A stretch of DNA of 36,240 nucleotides from Planctomycetota bacterium (GTDB lineage Bacteria > Planctomycetota > GCA-002687715): positions 3,806 through 40,045 of the forward strand of contig NYSS01000018.1 in assembly GCA_002683135.1 (NCBI GenBank). Reading direction: 5' to 3'. The translations under genes and the position numbers were made by a program. This document shows positions 16,889-25,027 of this stretch, in pieces. The number at the start of each line of letters is the position of its first letter. Positions within the stretch are counted from its first letter, which is position 1. The notes under the pieces are model-generated. The model did no database searches and was not told the DNA's origin. It worked only from the letters and a program-made list of their open reading frames with translations.

Positions 16889-17965
16889 TCAGCTCCTCCC
16901 CGCAAGCTCGTGATACAGCTCGTCGTAGGCCTGCACCATGCGGTCCATCCCGAACACCTCTCGCGCCCGTTCACGGGCCGCGTCCCCGAGCGCGGACGCT
17001 CGGGCGGGATCTCGTCTGAGGGCGGCGAGGCGCTCGGCAAGGACAGCGTCGTCACCTGACTCATAGAACACACCGGCCCCGCCCACGACGTCTGGGTTAC
17101 CGCCGACACGGCTCGCCACACAGGGCAGCCCTGCGGCCATGGCTTCAGCCAGGGTGTTGCTCATCCCCTCATAGACCGAGCTCTGGACGAAGACATCGGC
17201 GTCCCGGTAGACCGCCGCTGTGTTCTGCAACATCCCCGGCATCTTCACCGCGTCCGCGACGCCCTCCCGATCGCAGGTGGCCGCGAGGGCCTCGCGTTCA
17301 GGGCCATCCCCGGCGATCACGAGCCTGTCGTCGACTCCGCGGCCCGGCATGCGTGCGAAGGCACGGATCAGGGACCCATAGTCCTTCACGGGATCGAGAC
17401 GACCGACAGCCAGCACCTGGAGAGGGTCGCCGGCGGTCCGCCGCGAAACGGCCACCTCCGGGAGCTCGACACCATTCTCTATCACGTGCAAGCCCCGCTT
17501 CGGCGCCCCGAAATCACGCGTGTATTCCTCCGCCATGTGCGGAGTCAGCGTCACGACCGCGTCCAGCGACCGGGTCAGGGCGCGGCCGATGAGCCTGCGT
17601 TTCCAACCAAAGCCCCGCGCGCCCGACGCGTCGCGGCCGTGGTATCCGTGGACGTGAGAAGCCGTGCGGGCCCTCCGGCGCGCCCGCCATCCGTCCACGA
17701 GGGTCGGCCAGTTGCGCGTGTGCACCACGTCGGCCCCGAAGCGCTGGAGCACATCCCGCAGGGCCGCCGCCAGCGATCGACGCTGGCCCGGCTCGAGCCC
17801 GAGGCTCTCGACATCGCCATGGTCCAAGCGATCGGCCATGGCCAACCCGGGGCCAAAACTAACAACCAGATGTTGGCATCCACGCGAGCGATTAATGATG
17901 TTGACGACGCCCTTCTGGAGCCCGCCGACATCGAATGAGGCAACGACGTGTGCGACCCGAATCAC
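16889..17965 (-). CDS. Glycosyltransferase family 4, Stp2-like (XrtA-associated)
   Basis: 358 residues from the GTG at 17965, which overlaps the preceding stop (GTGA). A frame extending to 18028 carries 21 residues that are antisense-like and unlikely. The N terminus IRVAHVVASFDVGGLQKGVVNIINR is the signature of the second sugar transferase of exosortase A loci. Later landmarks: NGVELP, VLAVGRLDPVKDYGSLI, MPGMLQNTAAVYRDADVFV and the donor-binding EGMSNTLAEAMAAGLPCVA. It probably adds one sugar to the lipid-linked repeat unit. The donor is unknown. Confidence 0.92.
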   Translation of the reverse strand: MIRVAHVVASFDVGGLQKGVVNIINRSRGCQHLVVSFGPGLAMADRLDHGDVESLGLEPGQRRSLAAALRDVLQRFGADVVHTRNWPTLVDGWRARRRARTASHVHGYHGRDASGARGFGWKRRLIGRALTRSLDAVVTLTPHMAEEYTRDFGAPKRGLHVIENGVELPEVAVSRRTAGDPLQVLAVGRLDPVKDYGSLIRAFARMPGRGVDDRLVIAGDGPEREALAATCDREGVADAVKMPGMLQNTAAVYRDADVFVQSSVYEGMSNTLAEAMAAGLPCVASRVGGNPDVVGGAGVFYESGDDAVLAERLAALRRDPARASALGDAARERAREVFGMDRMVQAYDELYHELAGRS

Positions 17966-19224
17966 GACGCAGCCCTCCCAAGGACCCCGTCGATCAACTC
18001 CGCCCACTGCCCATCGATGCGCTCCCAATCGTGGTGACGCGCGACGAACCTCCGACCCGCGTCCCCCCGCGACTGGCGCAGCGCGGCATCCCCGAGGAGC
18101 CGGACGACCTCGTCTGCCAGGTCGGCGTCCTCCGCATGCCTGGACACAGCCTCCGCCGCGTCATCATGGAGACACGCGCTGACCGAGGGGCTGGCGACCA
18201 CGGGTAGCCCCCAGGCCATCGCCTCCAGGACCTTGTTCTGGATGCCGCGAGCGATTCGAAGCGGAATGAGCGCTACCTCCGCCGCCCCGAGATGGGCAGA
18301 CAGATCCGGCACCTCCCCCGTCACCTCGATGCCGGGACGCGCGGCCAACTCTCGGACGTTCGCCGTCGGCGCGCGCCCGACGATACGGAAGCGAGCATCC
18401 GGGACCGACTCTCGCACCCGCGGCCAGACGCCGTCCGCGATACGCTGGACGGCGTCCACGTTCGGCGGGTAGTCCATCATCCCGACGAAGACGACGAGGC
18501 CGGCGTCCCTGCTCCCGTGGTCCGGGACGACGGCAGGAGCGATGACGCCATTCCCAATCGCCACGGCTCCGAATCGGCCGACCCGCTGCTCGAGCACGCT
18601 CGCCTCTCTCTGCGTCGCCACGACCACCCGAGCACACTCAGCAGCGATGCGCTTCTCGAACGCGCCAAGGCGGCGCTCCTCCAGGCGAGGGATGAACCCC
18701 CGAAGCACTCCACGAGCATCACCGTAAGCCGCCCACTTCGCCGAATCCACGTCCACCAGATCGAAGACCACAGGCACGTCCAGGTCCTCGGGGAGGTAGG
18801 CCGCGACCTGGGACGAGTAGCCCACTACGAGATCGTAAGATCGGCCCGCGAGCAGCTCGCGCACGCGGCGGGCCGCGGGGCGACGTGTCATGTATGCGAC
18901 CGACAGCGGCGCCCTCGTGGCCAGGGCTCCGAGAACGCGCACGTACCCGACTACGGGGTGCAGAGGGAACACGTCTACGGTCCGGCAGGATTCTCTGAGC
19001 ACCTCCACATGCCGCAGGTCTCGGGGGTCGTCAACATGGGTCACGAGATCCACGTCCCCCTGCTTGGCCAAGGACATCAGGAGGTGATACGACCGGATCT
19101 TGTCACCCTTGTCAGGCGGAAACGGGAGCCGGTGACACAGGAACAACACGCTGAGCCGCCGAGGCTGTAATTCCTCCGCGCAGCCAGCGGGCTCGCCGCC
19201 GTGTTGGCTCCGATCCCCGTGCAT
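17962..19224 (-). CDS. Glycosyltransferase, Stp1-like (XrtA-associated)
   Basis: 420 residues. The frame stays open another 114 codons upstream, but those lie antisense-in-frame over the kinase gene and read as low-complexity Arg/Ser. The ATG at 19224, 1 bp after the kinase stop, is therefore the start. The N-terminal LFLCHRLPFPPDKGDKIRSY is diagnostic of the first sugar transferase of exosortase A loci. The C-terminal GT-B half has VFVGMMDYPPNVDAV, FRIVGRAPT and the nucleotide-sugar-binding region RIARGIQNKVLEAMAWGLPV. It acts in the cytoplasm on the growing repeat unit. Stop and Stp2-like start overlap by 4 bases. Confidence 0.92.
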   Translation of the reverse strand: MHGDRSQHGGEPAGCAEELQPRRLSVLFLCHRLPFPPDKGDKIRSYHLLMSLAKQGDVDLVTHVDDPRDLRHVEVLRESCRTVDVFPLHPVVGYVRVLGALATRAPLSVAYMTRRPAARRVRELLAGRSYDLVVGYSSQVAAYLPEDLDVPVVFDLVDVDSAKWAAYGDARGVLRGFIPRLEERRLGAFEKRIAAECARVVVATQREASVLEQRVGRFGAVAIGNGVIAPAVVPDHGSRDAGLVVFVGMMDYPPNVDAVQRIADGVWPRVRESVPDARFRIVGRAPTANVRELAARPGIEVTGEVPDLSAHLGAAEVALIPLRIARGIQNKVLEAMAWGLPVVASPSVSACLHDDAAEAVSRHAEDADLADEVVRLLGDAALRQSRGDAGRRFVARHHDWERIDGQWAELIDGVLGRAAS

Positions 19225-19225
19225 C

Positions 19226-20170
19226 TCAGCGACAATTCGTCGCCATGAGCCCCAGAACACGCGCACGGGCGGATTCGAGAAGGTCGAGCGCCTTCTCGGC
19301 AGCGCTGCGCGGCGGACCCTCGACCTGGCAGACCAGGATCGCCCCGTCCACCTCGGGCGCCATGACGGCCGCGTCTGCGTACTCATCGAGCGCAGGCGTG
19401 TCCACGATGACGAAGTCGTAGTCGTCCTCCACCATGCCGAGAACACCCGCGAGCGCCTTGGGGTTGAGCAGCGAGCCTGGGTTGTCCAACAACTGGCCCG
19501 CGGGCAGGAGGTCGACGTTGGGGATTCCGGTCTGCTGGATGAGAGGGCGCGGGTCTGCCACGCCACCGCCCATCAGGTCCGATAGGCCGGCGCCGTCGCG
19601 GGCAACCACGATCTCGCAGAGCTGCGGATGCCGCAGATTTGCGTCAACCAGCAACACCCGGCGCGAGCCGCCTTCGACGAGGCTGGCGGCGAGATTCACA
19701 CACGCGAGGCTCTTGCCCTCGTCCGAGCTGCCGCTGGTGATGGCCACGCTCTTGGGCTGAGAGTCCATCGTCAGGAGCGTCGTACGGATGCCGCGCATCT
19801 GCTCCGCCCGCGGGTCACGGGGGCCGTGATACGAGATGACACGTTCGTCCACGCCCTGGCTCGGGGTCTGGTCGGTCAGCGCCTCTTCGACCTCATCCCG
19901 CAAGCGCTCCCGCGTCACCTTGTCGCGAGCTCGCTCGGCGACGCTGTGCCCCCCCGAGATGGAGGCGGCCCGCTCGTCCGAAGCCTCCGCAGCCACCGAG
20001 GAGGGCGAAGCGACGTCCTGCTCGCCTAACACCACCGCGTCCGGTGAGGATAGGTCTAATGGCGCGCTGGACGTAGGACCGGTGGTCACGTCCGGTTCCC
20101 GCACCTTGTTGCGTCGCTTACGTTCCCGTTCCTCCGCAGCCTTGCGGAGTGCGTCGTTCATTCGTCCCAT
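19226..20170 (-). CDS. CpsD/CapB-like BY-kinase, exosortase A-associated
   Basis: 314 residues from the ATG at 20170 (MGRMNDALRKAAEERERKR); the next ATG at 20161 is an alternative. Residues 20-110 are a low-complexity charged linker. The ATPase domain follows: Walker A GSSDEGKS (147-154), Walker A' VLLVDAN (172-178) and Walker B FVIVDTP (253-259). By family knowledge this partner of the chain-length determinant controls polymer length by cycles of phosphorylation. The C-terminal tyrosine cluster of classical BY-kinases is missing: the protein ends MATNCR and has only three Tyr in total. It may act as an ATPase or be modified elsewhere. The gene lies 13 bp after the ExeA-like ATPase gene. ParA-like partition ATPase is excluded by context. 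Confidence 0.9.
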   Translation of the reverse strand: MGRMNDALRKAAEERERKRRNKVREPDVTTGPTSSAPLDLSSPDAVVLGEQDVASPSSVAAEASDERAASISGGHSVAERARDKVTRERLRDEVEEALTDQTPSQGVDERVISYHGPRDPRAEQMRGIRTTLLTMDSQPKSVAITSGSSDEGKSLACVNLAASLVEGGSRRVLLVDANLRHPQLCEIVVARDGAGLSDLMGGGVADPRPLIQQTGIPNVDLLPAGQLLDNPGSLLNPKALAGVLGMVEDDYDFVIVDTPALDEYADAAVMAPEVDGAILVCQVEGPPRSAAEKALDLLESARARVLGLMATNCR

Positions 20171-20183
20171 GCTCAGCCCCGCC

Positions 20184-21089
20184 CTATCTGTATTTGCCGC
20201 CGAGGAACGGCAGCCGGATGAACGGCCGCTTGCGCGCCTTCTCGTCGGCACCCCTCCGCTCGTGAGCCTTGAACGAGAAGTCCTGGCCCTCGATCTCCCT
20301 GAGGCCCTCCATGACCGCACGGCGATCGACCCGGGCCTGATCTTCCGTATACGCGACGAGGAGCGCCTTGTCGCAGCACAGGTTGATCAACCGAGGCACA
20401 CCTCTCGAGTACCGGTAGACCGCGTTGATAGCTCGGTCCGTGAACCGGACGGCGCCCGTCGGACTCGCAACCCTGAGTCGGTGAACGACATACTCCGCCG
20501 TCTCCCCCCGATCCAGAGGGAGCAGGTGATATCGCATCGCGATGCGTTGCCGGAGCTGCCTCAGATCCGGATGATCGATGCTCTCGCGAAGCTCGGGCTG
20601 ACCCACCAGGATGATCTGAATCAGCTTGTCTTGCTCCGTCTCGAGGTTCGAGATGAGCCGCACCTCTTCCAGCGTGCTGACTGGCAGGTCCTGGGCCTCG
20701 TCGATCAGCAGGACCACGTTGCGGTCCGCCGCGAGTTCCCGAACGAGGAAGCCATTGATCGCCTCGAGCAGCTTGGGCCGGCTCGGCGCGAGCTCTTCTA
20801 GCCCGTACTCCCGCGCCACCGTGTAGAGCAGCTGCACCCCGGTGAGCCGGCTGTTCGTGATGACCGCGGTTGTCGTCGTTTCCGGATCGAAACGGCGGAG
20901 CAAGGCGCGGGTGAGCGTGGTCTTGCCCGCCCCGATCTCGCCGGTGAGGACGGCGAAACCCTTGCGCCCCTCGACCGTGTAGAGGAGCTGGGCAAGCGCC
21001 TCCGTGTGCCGGTTGGACCCGTAAAAAAACGAGGTGTCCGGGACGTTGTTGAACGGCGGTCGTTCGAATCCGAAGTAGCTCTCGTACAT
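20184..21089 (-). CDS. XrtA-associated ExeA-like secretion ATPase
   Basis: 301 residues, starting MYESYFGFERPPF, the characteristic opening of ExeA/GspA-like AAA ATPases. Walker A is GEIGAGKTT (50-58) and Walker B VVLLIDEAQ (124-132). Then come the sensor region LIQIILVGQPELRE and an arginine-rich LRQRIAMRYHLLPL. The C terminus (about 270-301) is basic and lacks the peptidoglycan-binding domain and TM helix of true ExeA, as in the short exosortase-locus subfamily. It would provide energy or assembly control for export of the polysaccharide. It begins 1 bp after the chain-length gene stop, and the operon order matches other XrtA loci. Confidence 0.93.
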   Translation of the reverse strand: MYESYFGFERPPFNNVPDTSFFYGSNRHTEALAQLLYTVEGRKGFAVLTGEIGAGKTTLTRALLRRFDPETTTTAVITNSRLTGVQLLYTVAREYGLEELAPSRPKLLEAINGFLVRELAADRNVVLLIDEAQDLPVSTLEEVRLISNLETEQDKLIQIILVGQPELRESIDHPDLRQLRQRIAMRYHLLPLDRGETAEYVVHRLRVASPTGAVRFTDRAINAVYRYSRGVPRLINLCCDKALLVAYTEDQARVDRRAVMEGLREIEGQDFSFKAHERRGADEKARKRPFIRLPFLGGKYR

Positions 21090-21090
21090 C

Positions 21091-22734
21091 CTACTGCGAC
21101 CCGTAGAAGCCCTTCATGATCTTGAACAACCACGTCGGCAGGTTCGTGCGTAGCTCCGGGCTGAAGTAGCAGACGTGCCCGTAAACGAGCACCGCCACGA
21201 TCGTGAGGACGACCACCCACGCCACGATGCTCCGGCTGCGACGCTTCTTGACCTCCTCCGGTGTCCGCAGCACGCCCATCTGGCCGAGCACGGCGACGGG
21301 GAGCGTCCGACGGAGTTGATTGACCGTGACGAAGGACGAGCTCGAGAACTCGACGAGGAACGCGAGACCGGCCCCGATGAGGAGTCCGATGAAAGACCCG
21401 ATGCCGACGAACAGCGGCACGCTCGGGAACACCGGGTCCCAGGAATCAGCCTCCTCGAGCAGCGGCGCCTGCAGCACGCGAAAGATATTCCCCTCAGGAG
21501 AATTCAGCTTGTTCCAGGTGCTCCGCAACGCGCCGGCACGTCGGGTGAGGACCGCTGCCTGCTCGACGACCGACGTGCGGCGCCGGGACAGCTCGGCCTC
21601 CTGGCGTTGCAGCGTCGGCATGAGATCAACGTGCTCCTCAAGGAGGATGCGTTGTCGGCCGAGCGCTTCGATCGACGCCCCGAGTCCTTGCAGTTGAGTC
21701 TTCAACTCATCCTGCCTGCTCTTCAGCCCCTGCCAGATCGGGTTGATGTTCGTCACCTTTTGGGAGGCATCGAACTCCGGGATCTGATTGAGCTTGTCAC
21801 GCTGGATCACGAGGTGCTTCTCGAGTTGCGCGATGAGCGGGTACCGCGTCGTGAACTTGTCCCGCGCGTCCTTCAGGCGCGCGTCCAGGGTCCGGATGAG
21901 AACCCTCTGGTTGATCCAGGCCAGGCTCTTGACCTGCGTCGTCGACTGCTCCACGATCTTGGGTTCCGCGTTGAGCAGCGACCCCACCTCATCCAGTTCC
22001 TTCTGGGACTGCCTCTCCTTGACCTGCTCGCTCGCCAGCTGATCCCTTACGCTCGCCAGCCGGAGGTGCTTACCGGAGAGGGCCTTGCCGTCGAACACCT
22101 GATAGTCATTCTCACGCTGGAAGCGCTCGTAGTTCTTGCTCACCGATTCGACGGAGCGCTGAGAGGCCTTCAATCGCGATTCGAGATCGTCTAAGCGCTT
22201 ACGCACCTCGACGCGGCGCCGATCGAGCACTGAATTCACGTACCCCTCACGAATGTCGTTCAAGAAGTTCGTGACCTTGCGGGCCTCACGCCCCTGGTAC
22301 TCGATGTTGATGACATCGGGGCCTTCGTCCTGCTGCACCAGCCGCACCTTCAGCCGCGTCAGGATGTGGGCGAACAGCCGCGTCTTCTCGCGCGGATTAT
22401 TGACGTCGAAGCCTTCGCGGATGTCGTTGTCGTCGACGATTTTCTCGAGGAACGAGCGGCGCAGGATGACCTGCTTGATCGTCGTCAGCAACGGCTTGAC
22501 GGGCAAAAGGACGTCCACGTTCGAGTAGACCGTGTCAAGGACCGACGTGTCCTCCACGATGACGACCGTGTCCGCCTTGAACTGGGCCGGCAGCAGGAAA
22601 GCGAGCGCCGCGGAAACGCCGAGGACGAGGAGGAACGGGATCACGATGAGCCACGCCCGCCGCGAAAAGACGCTCAGATAATCGCCAATGCCGACGCCCT
22701 GGTCCGGGCCCTGTTGCTGGAGATCAGGATCCAT
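21091..22734 (-). CDS. Wzz-type chain-length determinant, exosortase A-associated
   Basis: 547 residues. A first TM helix (about 28-49, LIVIPFLLVLGVSAALAFLL) is followed by a Wzz domain and a long periplasmic coiled coil (about 170-420). Two further hydrophobic helices lie near 443-465 (LFVGIGSFIGLLIGAGLAFL) and 508-526, and the C terminus is short and cytoplasmic. By family knowledge it sets polymer length in the inner membrane and contacts the export lipoprotein and the kinase. The start is well supported by AAGGAG eight bases before the ATG. The gap to the export gene is 24 bp. The kinase domain is on a separate gene rather than fused as in Wzc. Confidence 0.93.
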   Translation of the reverse strand: MDPDLQQQGPDQGVGIGDYLSVFSRRAWLIVIPFLLVLGVSAALAFLLPAQFKADTVVIVEDTSVLDTVYSNVDVLLPVKPLLTTIKQVILRRSFLEKIVDDNDIREGFDVNNPREKTRLFAHILTRLKVRLVQQDEGPDVINIEYQGREARKVTNFLNDIREGYVNSVLDRRRVEVRKRLDDLESRLKASQRSVESVSKNYERFQRENDYQVFDGKALSGKHLRLASVRDQLASEQVKERQSQKELDEVGSLLNAEPKIVEQSTTQVKSLAWINQRVLIRTLDARLKDARDKFTTRYPLIAQLEKHLVIQRDKLNQIPEFDASQKVTNINPIWQGLKSRQDELKTQLQGLGASIEALGRQRILLEEHVDLMPTLQRQEAELSRRRTSVVEQAAVLTRRAGALRSTWNKLNSPEGNIFRVLQAPLLEEADSWDPVFPSVPLFVGIGSFIGLLIGAGLAFLVEFSSSSFVTVNQLRRTLPVAVLGQMGVLRTPEEVKKRRSRSIVAWVVVLTIVAVLVYGHVCYFSPELRTNLPTWLFKIMKGFYGSQ

Positions 22735-22758
22735 GCTGGATACTCCTTCGTCTCCGGA

Positions 22759-23595
22759 TCACGGGGTATACCCGTAACCCCCGCCATAGCGACCACGCTG
22801 GTACTGAACGTCGCCTGTCAGGATGTCGATCTGGCGATCGAGGCGGACCGCGGTGCTTGTCACACGAAACAGGCCTTGGAAGGGGGCCGTGAGCCCTGTC
22901 AGCCAGATGTTCAGGTGCCCGAGAATCGAGGGCGGAACGAGGATGATGTCGTCGGGGCGAACCTGCAGGTTTCCGCCCGTCTCGCCGTACATGACCATCC
23001 GCTTCGCGTTGATCGTGTAGATCACCGGACGTCGCGGATCTCCTCGGATGATCTTCACGGCAGTCGCGTCGTTGAACTGCCCCATCGGGATACCGGTCAT
23101 CACGTCCATCAGCACGACGTCGCCCCGGTAGGGGATCTTGCGCAACCGCAGCGCACCCTGCTGGGGGTCCTGCACGCCGACGAAGAACGCCTTGCTGACC
23201 ACCGCACCGACCGACACGGTCACCTGCGGGTCGTTGACATAGAGCGCGATGAGCGTCTTGAGTTTCTGCGCGAGCTGCGTCGTCGTGAGCCCCGCCGCCG
23301 TGACGTCGTTGATCAGTGGAATGGTGATGCGGCCATCGGCTCTCACGACGTGGGGCGCCGAGAATTCCGGCGTGTCCGCCACATTCAGGATCAGGGTGTC
23401 ACCGGGACCAAAGGTGAACTCGTTGTTCGGCGCTGCCGGGAACTGGCGGCCGAAGCCCTGGGTGTTCAGGTCCTGCCCAAGTTCCTCAGCCGTACTCTGC
23501 GGACCGTTGACGTTGCATCCGGTACACACGACGAGCACCAGGGCGAAAAGCGCCAGGCGCGACACCCCCCGTGAGAACTCATACCGAACAATCAC
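22759..23595 (-). CDS. Polysaccharide export lipoprotein, Wza-like (exosortase A-associated)
   Basis: 278 residues from the GTG at 23595, preceded by GGAG with 8-base spacing. It starts with a lipoprotein signal, MIVRYEFSRGVSRLALFALV, then VCTGC with Cys27 lipidated. A frame open to 23817 has no plausible signal sequence. The mature protein has the polysaccharide export domain FTFGPGDTLILNVADTPEF and RADGRITIPLINDVTAAGLT (Poly_export), followed by SLBB-like beta-grasp segments (SKAFFVGVQDPQQG, RGDVVLMDVMTG, LQVRPDDIILVPP). It should form the outer-membrane polysaccharide channel. The -3 position of the lipobox is Cys, which is unusual. It is the first gene of the long - strand operon, so the promoter lies in 23596-23998. 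Confidence 0.92.
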   Translation of the reverse strand: MIVRYEFSRGVSRLALFALVLVVCTGCNVNGPQSTAEELGQDLNTQGFGRQFPAAPNNEFTFGPGDTLILNVADTPEFSAPHVVRADGRITIPLINDVTAAGLTTTQLAQKLKTLIALYVNDPQVTVSVGAVVSKAFFVGVQDPQQGALRLRKIPYRGDVVLMDVMTGIPMGQFNDATAVKIIRGDPRRPVIYTINAKRMVMYGETGGNLQVRPDDIILVPPSILGHLNIWLTGLTAPFQGLFRVTSTAVRLDRQIDILTGDVQYQRGRYGGGYGYTP

Positions 23596-23998
23596 GCCGT
23601 ATGCTCCATGCTTCCTACCCGTCTCCCGAAAACCCCAGCCACAAGAGGGCTCCCTCATCCACTTGGCCTCACAAAGCACTCTGGGCAGACTATAGAAACC
23701 CAACTCCAAAGACGACCCCCGTCCCGATGACAGCCATGGTGACCCTCTGTGGTCCCATCGGCCACTGGACTTGTAGCTTTTGAGCCGTCTCTTCGAATCG
23801 TAAAGGCTGGCAAGCACTTACGACGAGAGCCGTGTGGGTCCGTCACGCAAGTCACGGGGTCGATCAAGATCTGGAAACTCAGGCGACTGAAGGGCTTGGG
23901 AGCGGTGGTCCGACCACGGCTGCCCATGCCCGCAGGTGGAGCGCTGCTGGCAGGAAATTCTACCCAGGAATGAGTTTCAACCACAGACCGAGCCAGGA
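23596..23998. other. 403-bp non-coding region upstream of the exopolysaccharide operon
   Basis: It lies between the rfbB stop and the export lipoprotein start, both on the - strand, and holds no convincing gene. On the - strand there is a possible -10 box TATAGT (23694-23689), but no good -35 at 16-18 bp. A 21-bp imperfect palindrome sits at 23901-23921. A sigma-54 GG-N10-GC element on the - strand was looked for and not found. The operon promoter and any regulator sites should be here. Confidence 0.5.
23901..23921. promoter_or_regulatory. 21-bp palindrome, possible operator or rfbB transcript end
   Basis: The core GTGGTC-C-GACCAC is a perfect 6-bp inverted repeat around 23911. It extends outwards to 10-bp arms with one mismatch. 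It lies about 80 bp beyond the rfbB stop and 300 bp before the next start. No U-tract follows, so an intrinsic terminator is not well supported and a regulator site is equally possible. Confidence 0.35.
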
Positions 23999-25027
23999 TC
24001 ACCCTTCCCCCGTTCGCTCCCCATACATGCGCTCGTAGTAGTCCCGATACGCCTCGGACTTCACGCGCTGCCACCAGGTCTCATTTGCCGTGTACCAGGC
24101 CACCGTTTGGCGGATTCCCTCATCGAACCCGACCTTCGGTACGAACCCCAGGGCGGCGGTGATCTTCGAGTCGTCGATCGCGTAGCGCTGGTCGTGACCG
24201 GGTCGGTCCTTCACGAACTCAATGAGGGACTCGGGCTTACCCAGCTGCCCCAGAATCGCCTTCACCACGTCCAGGTTGGTGCGCTCACTGCGGCCACCGA
24301 TGTTGTACACCTGACCCAGCTCTCCCCGCTGGCGTACGACGTCCACCGCCGCGCAGTGATCCTCGACCCAGATCCAGTCCCGCACGTTCAACCCATCACC
24401 GTAGACGGGCAGCGGGCGGTCCTCCAGCGCGTTGGAGATCATCAACGGGATCAGTTTCTCCGGGAACTGGTAGGGCCCGTAGTTGTTCGAACACCGGGTG
24501 ATCAACCCCGGGAAACCGTGGGTGTGACACGCCGCCCGGACCAGCAGATCACTCGAAGCCTTGGACGCCGAGTAGGGGCTGTTCGGCTGGATGGGGGTCT
24601 CCTCGGTGAACGCCGGGTCGTCAGGCCCCAGCTGCCCGTACACCTCGTCGGTCGAGACGTGGACAAAGCGCGCGACCTCACGGGCCCGGGCGAAATCGAT
24701 GAGCGCCTGCGTACCCACGACGTTCGTGCGGAGGAAGGCCGACGCGTCCTCGATTGACCGATCCACATGCGACTCCGCCGCGAAATGGACCACCTCATCC
24801 ACGGTCTCGTCCGCGACCGCGGCTTCCACGGCCCCGGCGTCCGCGATGTCCGCGCGCACGAAGCGATAGCGTGGGTCGTCCTCGAGTCCCTCGAGATTCT
24901 CCAGATTCCCCGCATACGTGAGGACATCGAGGTTCACGACGCGCACGTCTTCGCACGTCGTGAGGACATGCCGTACGTAATTGCTGCCGATGAAACCGGC
25001 ACCACCTGTCACGAGTATGGTCTTCAT
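23999..25027 (-). CDS. rfbB: dTDP-glucose 4,6-dehydratase
   Basis: 342 residues, an extended SDR with Rossmann motif TGGAGFIGSN (7-16). It converts dTDP-glucose to dTDP-4-keto-6-deoxyglucose. Family signatures: LDVLTYAGNLENL, HFAAESHVDRSI, VSTDEVYG (the catalytic Thr-Asp-Glu), YSASKASSD (YxxxK) and RCSNNYGPYQFPEKLIPLM. The ATG overlaps the rfbD stop by 4 bases, so the two are coupled as rfbD-rfbB. The product feeds dTDP-L-rhamnose and related deoxysugars, presumably for the exopolysaccharide next door. Confidence 0.97.
   Translation of the reverse strand: MKTILVTGGAGFIGSNYVRHVLTTCEDVRVVNLDVLTYAGNLENLEGLEDDPRYRFVRADIADAGAVEAAVADETVDEVVHFAAESHVDRSIEDASAFLRTNVVGTQALIDFARAREVARFVHVSTDEVYGQLGPDDPAFTEETPIQPNSPYSASKASSDLLVRAACHTHGFPGLITRCSNNYGPYQFPEKLIPLMISNALEDRPLPVYGDGLNVRDWIWVEDHCAAVDVVRQRGELGQVYNIGGRSERTNLDVVKAILGQLGKPESLIEFVKDRPGHDQRYAIDDSKITAALGFVPKVGFDEGIRQTVAWYTANETWWQRVKSEAYRDYYERMYGERTGEG

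Noticed and set aside
19225-19566. 114-codon N-terminal extension of the Stp1-like glycosyltransferase
   Set aside because: It overlaps the kinase C terminus in another frame and reads as low-complexity Arg/Ser; the ATG at 19224 directly follows the kinase stop.
23596-23817. Upstream in-frame start for the export lipoprotein
   Set aside because: It would bury the signal peptide behind 74 residues; GTG 23595 has a good ribosome-binding site and gives a proper lipoprotein signal.
23596-23998. Sigma-54 promoter, as expected for PrsR-controlled exosortase genes
   Set aside because: No GG-N10-GC element in the right orientation; a TGGCA on the + strand lacks the downstream GC and points the wrong way.
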